DNA of 34,195 nucleotides from Mnemiopsis leidyi (taxonomy: Eukaryota > Ctenophora > Tentaculata > Lobata > Bolinopsidae), in contig JH153336.1 in NCBI GenBank assembly GCA_000226015.1, forward strand, positions 2,508 to 36,702, given 5' to 3'. Every line of letters starts with the position of its first letter. Within the stretch, counting starts at the first letter, position 1. Shown here in pieces: positions 1-10,600 of the stretch. A program made the translations under genes and the position numbers. The notes under the pieces were generated by a model. It saw only the letters and a program-made list of their open reading frames with translations. It was not told the DNA's origin and searched no databases.

Positions 1-1777
1 CCATCACAGTACTCGTCCAACCATTTATGGATTAATTGCAACCATCCTTAACACTGAAAATCACAGGAATGCTTCAGGTATTGATTTCTTTATTTGATTG
101 TTCTTTGAAAATGTGTTCACAACGCAGCCTACTTCGCTAAATAAGGAATTGCCCTTTAAAACAACTACCGTTCCGACCATTCTTTTTAAAATCATGAATA
201 ATCCAGATGCAGAAAATATAAGCACGAATTTGCCTTCAGCCAAAATGTTGTTTCATCGCACACACCTTAGAGAAGTAACGTAGACTATGCATTTCTTGAC
301 TTGAATACCTAAAACCCAACCCAACGTGCCACAAAATTTAAATTGAGCAAAGCGCGTTATTTAGCCAGTCAAATGCAATTTTTTATCTTATGTTAAGTTC
401 AAGAGACTTAGTGTGGTGTGTAAAACTGCTACATCAGTGGATTTACTTGACAAGAGTTGATCACTCGCTCTTAACTCTTATCAATAAGCGATTAGACGCT
501 GGATGACATGCAACATCGGTCACGTGACCAGCAATGGATCACGAAAATGAGTCTGCGCGCGCATCTTGCGCGTTTGCTTGCGCCCAAAATCCAAGAATCG
601 GAAGTTCGCGCGTGCGATACGCCACACCGTAAGAGTTGACCTCTTTCATTACCCTAATTAGGGTAATAACTTAGGTCTAATGAGCCAGTGGGAGCCTAAT
701 CTGTATTTTCAGAATTTACTGCAAGTAATAAACTGGCCAGACGAACAGTTTCTAGTGGAGTATAAAGACTCCTCTCTTACTGCTACAAAATCGAGAAGTT
801 TCGCAATCTCCACTTCCTCCAATATCTTGATTAAGTGCCCAGTGGCTAAAATCTCATCTGTTCATCTGACTTCTGAGGGCTGAGGCAAGGACAGTAATTT
901 GTGAGGATTTTGCACGTTTTGTTTCAGCGTCAATCTGATAAATGTTTGAAAAAATCGGAATTGAGCAATATTGTCTACTGTAGTGTATGTGATATTGCTA
1001 ATTTCTATACAGTATCGATATTTTAGCTACAGGCAGAGGGCTAAAGCTACAGGCAGTTTGGCTGGCAGTTATCTAATATGTTAATTGGATAATACTGAGC
1101 CGACATGTAAGATCATTGCATTATAGAGTATATACTCCCTCTCCTAACAGGAAGTCAATGACTTAACTCATGCGTCACGTAGCTTTTGTGCTTAAGATAA
1201 TTGTGCTCAGTTCTATTTAGGCTTTTCAGAGTTGGTCACTTGTCCTAGACAGAGTTCTATGCACCTTGCAAGCTTAGCTCTTGGTGACTCCCTGCCAGTG
1301 AGTTTATGAACAGGGGTGTTGCCAGGAGAGGTTCCGACTGGGAATTCTGGTCCGATATGTAAAGAGAGTTCATGTTATTCCTTTGATAATGTTCACTAGT
1401 CTTCGAATACATTTTATGAATTCTGATGTCTTCCTTGTCTCCTACGAAACAAAGATACTTGATTCCTGACTAATGAAGAGCACAAACACACGATAGAGGA
1501 TCTTGTAGATGTAAGATTGCCCACAAGGACGAACCTGGGAAAACAACTAAACACCGGGCATAACCACAAATTTTACTAATCTACAGAAGAAGAAGAACAC
1601 ATCGGTAAAAATATTCGGATAAGCAACTATAACTATAAGTTGGGACTTTTATGATCGGCCGACTTTCATGTCTGACTTTGTCCGACCCTCAGGCTTCATT
1701 CGAATTTACGAGATGATATCCCTGGCCAGCCACTTTAAACCATCTACTACGGAAAAAATTGGTAAGAAGCATAAGGT
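1..1777. other. Gene-free stretch left of the retroelement
   Basis: No convincing coding region is visible; the short open frames here have no family signature and conflict on both strands. The stretch holds a CpG-rich patch at about 519-630 that includes GTCACGTGAC (519-528), and a 20-bp perfect palindrome at 648-667. The rest looks like ordinary intergenic DNA. An upstream promoter or enhancer function for the CpG patch is possible but only inferred. Confidence 0.5.
648..667. repeat. 20-bp perfect palindrome
   Basis: ATTACCCTAATTAGGGTAAT equals its own reverse complement. The centre is TAATTA, a homeodomain-type core, and the arms read CCCTAA and TTAGGG head to head. It sits just right of the CpG-rich patch. 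Function unknown. Confidence 0.85.
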
Positions 1778-1799
1778 TTGTGTATAATGTCCCTCAGGC

Positions 1800-2965
1800 C
1801 TAGTACTCCATTTCTTAAATTTTGTGTATCCTCAAACCCCTGGCACAGAACCCTTTCTGCCTCAAAGACTCCTCCGACTTCAAGCAACGACTGGAATTCT
1901 CCCTCAACCCCTCCTTCCCCTACCACTGCTCCCTTGATGTACAAGCCCTCTACACCTCTTGCGACATGCGCCTTGCCACCAAAACTGCCATCACTTCCTT
2001 CGAGCAGAATCCTGGACTCCTCCCCTCAAATCTCAACTCGACACCCTTGGAACCCTCATAACCTTTTTCTTGGACAACTCCTGGTCTCCTACCTGGAATT
2101 CAACGGCTGCTTCTACTCCCAGGACGAGGATGGAACCATGGGATTTCCTCTCATCGTCGAACTCGCCGAGATTAGACTTGCAGCGGTTGAAACTTTGGCT
2201 CTATCTCGTTTTCTGATTCTCCGTCATCCTACTCCCACTTCTTTGAGGACGGCTGTGCCGCTGTTGAGCATTTAGAGACAAATATCACGCAAAAACCTAC
2301 CTATCCTTCCTTAATCCCTAACAGAAGACCTTAATTTCACCATGGAAACCCTTCTCTCGACGGATCCTTACCCTTCCTCGACGTTTACATACACCCTGAC
2401 AAGTCCACCTCCGTCTACAGAAAACCTACTCATACCAACCTCTACACCACTATTTCCTCCAAGAACATGCGATCTCTAACACGACGGGCTTACAACATCT
2501 GCTCTCTTCAACACTTGAACTCGGAACTTCAGACGGTCAAACACATCTGCCTCCTCAATTGCTTTCCTCCACAACAGATCACCATGATCATGGAAGAAGT
2601 TCGGCGTAGATTTCTCGACCCCATCCAGACGATATACTCCTAACAGACAGGCTCCCAACCAATCCCTCCCCAAACCCCTAAAGAAAATCCTTGGTCAAGA
2701 CGACTTCAAAGTGACACACTCCTCCTCCACTACCCTTCGGAACCCCCTCACAAAGACCTCCTCACCTCACTCCCTACACCATCTACGAAATCTCCTGATT
2801 GGACTGCAACTCTACCTACAATGGACAGACTTACAGACCTCTCATACACCCCATGAAGGAACACGAACGCTGCCAGAGACTCAACAACGCCTGTGACGAG
2901 ACCCTCGACAAAATAAAGTCTGCCCCTGCTCACCACTCCCTCACTACTGGACACAGAATAGCTTA
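1800..2965 (+). mobile_element. Degenerate Penelope-like retroelement: reverse transcriptase plus GIY-YIG remnant
   Basis: Reading across three plus-strand frames gives pieces in the order expected of a Penelope-like element. RT motif A appears as CSLDVQALYTS (about 1925-1960). YLEFNG..YSQ and GTMGFPL...LAEI (about 2090-2175) correspond to the F-NG/GTAMG-SP block. PFLDVYIHPDKSTSVYRKPT and RSLTRRAYNICS (about 2370-2510) match the RT thumb region. A GIY-YIG nuclease remnant follows: YTIYEI (about 2775), then YNGQT and MKEHER (about 2815-2870), ending in TTGHRI near 2955. Each piece lies in a different frame and stop codons intervene, so no protein can be made. Ends and terminal repeats could not be located. 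The family call rests on motif order recalled from known elements. It ends about 600 bp before the helicase gene. Confidence 0.72.
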
Positions 2966-3569
2966 GAACATCATATTAACATCCTCAAATCCACAATTTC
3001 AACTTGTGGGGTTTAGTTTGGCTTAAAAACTGGACCGACATTGGTCAACATTTGAGCATTTCCTAGCCTATTATGAATTTTTCGTAAGACTGATAAGTGA
3101 TAATGCAAAGGATCGATGGCTTTTTCATTCGGGACCGGCTTTTAACAAATAGTAAATTGCTTTACGGGCAATGTCCCCAGGCCTAAAATGCGTGAGAGCA
3201 CGTGATGGCCAACCAACAATAAATTGTTAAACATTTGATAATCGTCTACACGTATTTTCAGTTTCAAAATTCTTATGAACAATCGCTCTTTTGCAGATAA
3301 AGCCTCTTGCTGATTGAAATATAATTGGTTAGCCTCAGGCGCAACACAAGTTGGTAGGATGGATTCTTTTCATATGGAATTGGATGGGGGGATTTTGGAG
3401 CGTGCCATGTCTGGCAAATTCAATTGCCATTGAATTGGAACACAAATTTCAAACATAAAACCGTATAAAACAAGGATATTCCTATTTCATGTCATTCAAA
3501 GTCTAGCCATGTAAGTTTTAGTTATGATCTTGCAATTCAGAAAAACTAACTCTAGCACCTAGATGAGAA
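2966..3569 (+). promoter_or_regulatory. Presumed 5' flank of the helicase gene with TATA-like box
   Basis: No gene is visible here. TATAAAA at 3464-3470 lies about 100 bp before the helicase start codon at 3570, a plausible core promoter spacing with a short leader. A CACGTG lies near 3198. The promoter assignment is inference from position and motif only. Confidence 0.35.
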
Positions 3570-6442
3570 ATGTCGACTTACAGTAGAAGAGAATACACGA
3601 ACAGTAATCGACGAGAGGAACGCAGCAGGAACAACAGGGAATACAGGGACCTGGACAGTAGAGTGGAATGTTTCAAGTGTAAAGAAGTGGGTCATGTCGC
3701 AAAAAACTGCACAAGACGAACCGTGACTGAAAATGAGTTGCTGTACGATGTGGATCGTGTCAAGGTCAACTTCAGACACTCCAAGTTCACCGAAGTAAGG
3801 GTAACTTGCCCTGAGTTCATGTGTGCAAAATGTAAACATGAATTACGTCGTCATATCATTATCAACGGTGAATGTGGTTCAAATTTCTTGGAATTTTACA
3901 ATAGAAAGCAAAAATGTGGCTGCATTATGATTGAACCCATGAAAAGAATTCAACCGGTAGACGAGTTTAAAGACTTAGGGCTGGACCAGCAACTCCAGGA
4001 AAACATTACAGAAAAATCTCGTTGCGGTTTTTTAGCACCAACTCCTATACAACGCTACGCTCTTCCCATCATAACTGAGGGATTTGACGTGATGGGAATT
4101 GTGCCCAGACAGGAACAGGCAAAACCGCGGCTTATACTATCCCCATGGTCAAGTTTATAAAAGATCGGGGTCACAAAAAGAATCCCACAGACTCGGAAAC
4201 ACCACAGAGACCAGAGGTTCTCATTCTAGCGCCTACTAGAGAGCTTGTTGCACAGATTGATGTGACGACAAGGAAACTTACTAACGGTATTGATCCTGCC
4301 ATTGGGGTGTGCATGGTTTACGGAAAAGATGTCGAGGAAAAAATTCGTGAAGGATGCAATATTTTAGTAAGCACCACGGGAAGAATATTGCAGCTTATCG
4401 AGCAAGGGCTTGTTACTTTGGATAACATCAAATTTTTAGTTTTGGACGAGCTTGACAAGATGTTGGATATGGGGTTTGGACCAGATATTGAAACAATTTT
4501 AGAAAAGACTGGCATCCCCTCAATGGAAAATCGTCAGACCCTTCTATTCAGCGCTACCTTTAGATACGATCTCAGGCTTATTGCAAGAAAATGTCTGAAA
4601 AGAGACCATAATCTTATAGTGGCGGAAGGGATTAACTTGGCCCAACCAGTCATAGAGCAACAATTTTACATGATCGAAGATGATGCAGATGATAATAACA
4701 GAATGAAAAAGTATAAGTATAAAATTAATGAAGAAAAGCTGACACAGTTAAACGAATTTTTACTGGAACTCATGCTAGAGGATGACCAATCCTTTTCGAG
4801 CCATCACTGTTGGAAAACTGAAGATAACGACAGGAGAAACAGTAGCCGGAGGCCAACCTTAAAGGACTACTTACTTCATGTGCTAGGAAGGTGCTCTAAA
4901 AAGAAAATACTCATTTTCGTTGAGACGCGAGAAGCAGCAGGGGAAATTGCGAAAAGAGTTTCCAAGTTCCTATTTCTTCACTTAGCAAACCTTTTTGCAA
5001 CAAATTTTGAAAGCCATTCGACTCCAACAAGATATGATTACGATACTATGAATAGAATTGCGATCAATTGTGGAGCAATCGAAATGAGTAGGAACCTTAA
5101 GCAACATGACCGAAAGAAAAATTTAGATCAATTTAAAGACGGGGTGTATCCTATCATGGTTTCCACCAATGTTTTAGCAAGAGGAATCGACATAGTAGGC
5201 GTCACGCATGTAGTAAACTTTGATATGCCAGTAGATCTACGGAGGATCCCAAGAATCCTGGAAAAGGACCGGCAAGCATATAACGACAAAGAAATTGATG
5301 CGATGCCAGTGCGAAATCAATACGAGGAATATATTCATCGAATCGGGAGAACAGGTCGAGCAGGAAATCCTGGTAAATCTATTTCGTTTTTTCAACGAAA
5401 TAAAGATAAATATCTTGCCACTGATTTGGTTAAAATGCTAAGTGAATTAGACCAAGATGTTCCAAAATGGTTGGAAGAGATAGCTGGGCAACAGGCAATT
5501 ATACAAGAAGAACTTCAGTCCCTCATTAACAGACGTCTCGTAAAGTTACGTCAAGATGAAGCTGTCGAAGGGGAGGAATTTGTAAAAGTAAAAAACGAGC
5601 AAGAGAAAGAGGAACAGTTGAAAAATATTCTTCAAACCATTTTTAAGAAAGGTGATAAAACCTTTTGGAATCGGAACCACAAATGCCCAACGAAATATTA
5701 CCCAGGTCAAACTCAAAGTGGTCATAGATTCCTTGAGTATTTATCTCATATGCTAGGAGTTTGTGCTTACGAAAAAATTTTAATTTTCGTCGATAATGGG
5801 AAAGTAAAAAAGGTGGCAAAACTTGTTTTTGAACATCTCCTTGGTGTTTTTGTGACTAACTTCAAAGTTCATGAAGGAGTTAAACTTGACGAGCATGAAC
5901 TTAGTCGTATTGACGATTTTCATGTACTTTACGTAGACGAAAAGATAAACCAATCGGACCAAAAAGACATAGTCAACAAGTTTGAAGAGGGGAAAAACCC
6001 GATTTTCGTTTGTACCAACGAAATTGTCCGAGGAATCGATTTAACTGGAGTAAGTCACATCATTAACTATGACTTGCCACAGGACTTCACATACTTTCCA
6101 AAATTTCGAACTTCCAAAGATAACACTAAAAGTAAACAGTCGGCTGCGAAGAACCTACTTCATCGGATTTGGTCAGGGAAAAAGGATAAGTATGGTGGCG
6201 TAGGTGAAACGATTTCGTTCTTCCAGCCCAATGTACACGACAAGTTAGCAAAACCGCTTTTAGAGATGCTCCGTAAAGACCGCAAACTCAAAATACCACG
6301 GTGGTTGTTAGCCCTTGTGGATAAACAGGATCAGGAAAGGCAAGCTAGGCTTGGAGCAAGTTCCTCGGCAACACACGTCAGAGAAGAATGGGATGAAGCT
6401 GGTGGAGTGGGTGCTCAGGAGCTCTGGGGAGACGCTGACTAA
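3570..6442 (+). CDS. vasa-like: Vasa/PL10-type DEAD-box RNA helicase, zinc knuckle, tandem RecA2, frameshifted
   Basis: An ATP-dependent RNA helicase of the DDX4/DDX3 group, by family germline or stem-cell RNP remodelling in the cytoplasm. The first open part (3570-4160) has an Arg/Asn-rich start, a CCHC knuckle (C34, C37, H42, C47), further cysteines (C80, C85, C88, C102, C116, C118) and a Q motif (FLAPTPIQ, 154-161). The second part (read from 4103, ATG at 4145, stop 6442) gives AQTGTGKT (Walker A), PTRELVAQI, DELD (motif II), SAT, ILIFVET, STNVLARGID and HRIGRTGR. A second helicase C copy follows (about 488-728 counted from the 4145 Met) with ILIFVDN, CTNEIVRGID and a decayed motif VI (HRIWSGKK). 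The tail is acidic with tryptophans (EEWD, ELWGDAD), as in Vasa. The frames change at 4101-4103; dropping two bases (GT) restores normal family spacing and about 956 residues. It is intronless, unlike its neighbours, which suggests a retrogene. Sequencing error, pseudogene and true frameshift remain open. Confidence 0.9.
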
Positions 6443-7633
6443 AATTGTCAGGTAACTGACTGGATGTTAGGGGTTTAATGACGCTCGCTGAGTCTGGTGG
6501 ACTTTGCAAGAAGGGTGACAGTTCATGGAGTTGACTTCAATACACAATAGCACTAAAATCACTAAGAAATGTTGTACCAGAACTAGAAGTCTATTTGCTT
6601 GATTAGTTGTGTGGTGGTCATTTTGTGTTTATGTTAAGTACTTGATTTATATAATAGCCGGCATTAACACTAAGCAATGATAAACAGTAATTAAAGGCTA
6701 GGCTTTGATGTATAGTGTAGACTGTAGACAAATATTCTGTTTTATTTTCATCTAATTTTTAGTCTTACAACCGCCCTAACAAAGTTAGTGCACTACTTCA
6801 CCTCATAGTTTTACACTTTTTGCGTACCGATGATGAGAATAATAGACACCTTTTCGTTATAAAATTGTATTAATTTACTTAATCATAAGCATGTATATGT
6901 ATAAATGTACAAAATCGTTTCACTGTGCTATTCCTTAAACATCCTCAATCCAAACATCAAATCAATAACCTAATTAGTGAAACAAGCAGTTCTGCAGTAA
7001 ATAATTATTGCAAGTTCATATTATAAACTGTTTTTTAATTGTCTCCTTTAAATTGAAGTTGGAAAATGTCATTGATCGGCTGTTCCTAATTAATACTTAC
7101 AAAATTAAACGCCGTAAACTTACAGTAGAGATTATAGTACTGAACTCGGAAATGCAATCTAAAAGTAAACAGCGAAGGAGTTTTGAAGACATAAAATTAT
7201 CAGGGAGTTTCGACTACTGAGCCAAAGTTTTACTAGCCATAACAGAATTATGAACATCTTGATCTCGTCAATACGATTTTTAAAGTTAGAAACTAATTTT
7301 GAAAATTTTTGGTGTACTGCGAACTTTCCTCCCCGCACAATTTCACATCTGTACAGCTATAAAACTATCTCACAATGTATCGCATATTAACATTGAATTT
7401 AAACTCAAGTAAAAAAGCGTGAAGCATATTCTCTATTGATAAGAATGGAGGTCATTAAGGATAACTACAATAACGAAACATGTTTTACTAATACTTATTA
7501 TAAGTAGAGACTCTTCAAGAGCACTACTAACAGTTTGTGTATCAAATTTGACCTTTATGCCAAACAATTATAAAAATTATCTTAAGTAAACTAATATAAT
7601 GAAGTGTTAAAGTGACGTAGATCAATCTATAGT
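6443..7633. other. Intergenic stretch between convergent helicase and SoxE genes
   Basis: AT-rich, no gene recognised. It must hold both 3' UTRs because the helicase (+) and SoxE (-) converge here. ATTAAA at 6690-6695 is a candidate poly(A) signal for the helicase, about 250 nt after its stop. A 70-codon open frame at 7008-7220 has no family signature and is probably chance. Confidence 0.5.
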
Positions 7634-10600
7634 CTATGATTTGGACGTTGAGCTGGGATCTTGTCCATCTTTAGGCAGATACATATCAAATTCATTAACG
7701 TCAATGTCCTTGATATCGTTAAGAGAAGAAAGTGCGTCAATTACCAGCTTACTCTGATCGTGAGGGGACGCATTTGACTGCGATGTTAAAACGTCACGCG
7801 TTGTGACATCGCGTGAGGTTGTGATGACGTCACGTGGCGATGAAGACACGTGGGAAACGCGCGGCACATCACGTGGGGACATCTCCGGAGCACGTGTAAC
7901 GACAGGTGAGAGTTGAGGAGGGTGGTTTGGGTTGGAGACAGGGGTGGAGACGACAGTGCAGGGGGTGGGAAGTGGAGAAGAGGTTGTCTTCATCGGGAAA
8001 GAGGGAGATGTTACTGCAGACTGCTGAAAGAAATTCTTGAGTTAAAAACCATAACAGCGCTAAGCAAACTATAACTATAAATCATCGTTGAATTTTGAGC
8101 TAAGATTTCTGTTCTGGTATGGTATCTTTAAAAATTTCCACGAAAATATTTTTGAAAATTAAAATTTCCGTACGCACTTGGACAGGTCCGCCTGGATAAA
8201 AGGACTTGTGTTCAACTTTGACTAGCGGAGGCTGTTCGTAAGGGGACCTGCAAGGATAGGAGAGATAGCTGGCAGCACGAGGGTAGAGACAGCTGGAGCT
8301 CGAGGAGGAGGGAGGGGCAGGAAGGTGGGGCCGGAACACCGGGTCGTTCGGTCTCATGTACCTGGGTTAGAGTGGAGTTAGATCGACCATCGAGAGTAGA
8401 GGTGACTGAAGAGCTCCGTTTTTTGGGTTCGATGAAATATCTTATTTGGTGTTCTTATCCTTGTAACTCAAAGTTTAACGAAGTTTCATGAAAATTGGTC
8501 GAATAACTTACCCAGCGAGAATTGAGGGGGTCGAGTAAACAGACGCCTCAGAGGCTAGGAATATACGGGAATTGGGTAGCTCGGTGCAGGAGCTGAGAGT
8601 CGATGGAGGACCCTGGAGGGTAGGAGTTAGACTTGGGTTGTTAAAACTTGGCTGTAAAACAGCAGACTGTTAAAGATGGGACATAAGCTGAAAAAGCGAC
8701 GATATTCAAGTTCAAGATCAAATTTCTAGCTTCTTTTTCGGGAAATCTCACCTCAGAAGAGACGGTGTTGGTGGGGAAAGAGCTGACCGGACCTCTGTAC
8801 CGGAACTGGCAGGGCTGTCTGGAACTTCCGACATCACTACCAGGAATTGTGCTGTCCGGGGACATACAGGCGTTCTGGAGCGAAGTTTTGTTAAAGAATT
8901 TGTGTTGGAAGATAAAAAAGCAATAATTTCTGCCAATTTGATTTCCGAAGAATTTTAAACTTTTAAGCGATGATAAGTTCCTCACCTGCTGGGACATGAG
9001 AGCCCGAGTGTTTGCTGTAAAGTCGTGGTCAGGGTTCAGAAGGGCTCTCTTAGCTAGAGTCTCGATCTCATGGGGCAGCCTCTCAGTAGGTCTCTTCAGG
9101 TGTTTCCTCTTCTTGGGACGGTATTTGTACTCAGGGTGCTGTTTCTTGTGGATCATCCTTAACCTCTCTGACTCCTGAGGTAGAACAGATCGTTAAATGT
9201 CAACACTGCACACAGTTATCGAGTGTTGAAGTCAGAAACAAGACAGATGTGCTCTTTAACTTGTTTTCATGCAGATAAGTCAGGAAATGAAACTCTCAAT
9301 GGGTTACAATGGAGATAAAATCATTTCACAGAGCCTAAAACAGATCAAGTTCTCGAAGGCAAACCTTGATATAAGGGTGTTTGTCCGTTTCACTGAGCAT
9401 CCTCCAGAGTTTTCCCAGAGTTTTGCTGAGTTCTGCATTGTGGAGGTCAGGATATTGGTCAGCTAACTTTCTTCGTGCGCTTTGTGCCCAAACCTGAATC
9501 GGGGATTGTTAATACGGGCATAATTCTTGAACGCAATGAAATGATAAATTCAATTTGAAAACTAGTAAAATCTAAACATTAGTTAATATGCAGCTGTAAG
9601 TCACGGTCACCAAGCAACTCAATACAGCTTAAGTAGATTCCGTTTTATCATCCAATAAAAACATAAAATCTCGCGATTCCCCAAACTGTTGTCAGAGTAA
9701 CTCTAACTGTATAAAATCCGTGACCCGACTACAAATATGTCACAATTCGTGCTGTGACAACTACAAATATGTCACAATTCGTGCTGTGACAAGTTTTACA
9801 CGGAACCGACAACAAGACACGACTAGAATAACGACCTCTTAGAGATGACGTGTTGGACTGCAGACACAACTAACTTTTCGATTAAAAACGGAGTGTCAGA
9901 GGGATACAGAGTACAGGGACGGAATGGAGCTATCCTCTGAAGACAGGTAAAGGTGGAGGGCCGGTACATCTGATATCGATGACCAAGAGAGAATATGCCA
10001 AAGTGAGCCAGCTACCGTTCTTTGGCCAGACAAGCTGAGACAAATCCATGTCGAGCGAGAAGGAGAAAGAGTTGTATAAATATAGATGTACGGTTTTAAA
10101 ATGCGATCACGGCTGGTCACGGTGGGACGTTAGCCTTGTGTGTGTAGGCTATGATAGCCTGGACCGTCTGTGTGTGACTCCGACTAAAAGTTTTGCAATT
10201 CTCCAATGTCCATGAGTCATAGTGCCGTACGTGACATTAAAGATATGACGTAGAAACTGTTTTTAAATAATCATGATAAATATCTTGATCAGCTTGATAA
10301 AAATCTGAACAAGCAGTTTTTTAGATTAAAGACTTAAATACGGGCCCCGACTACGCCCTTTTGCCAACACCACAAGAAACATAGAGCTATGTTAAATATG
10401 TTATCACATGTTAGATATCTTGATACAGACTCTAGATAGAGCGAACTAGCGGACACTCCCCCGCACCAACTGTTAAACGCAGGAACATGCAGAGTCGAGA
10501 GAGCGGTGGTTGTGTGACAGTTTTAAACAATCTTCTGAAGATCGGGATGGTCGCTAACAGACGACATCAGCGTCGACACAGCACTCTCATCCTGTATTGC

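Noticed and set aside
1778-2275. 165-codon open frame as a stand-alone gene.
   Set aside because: It overlaps frames that carry pieces of reverse transcriptase; part of the frame is itself an RT fragment, so it belongs to the degraded element.
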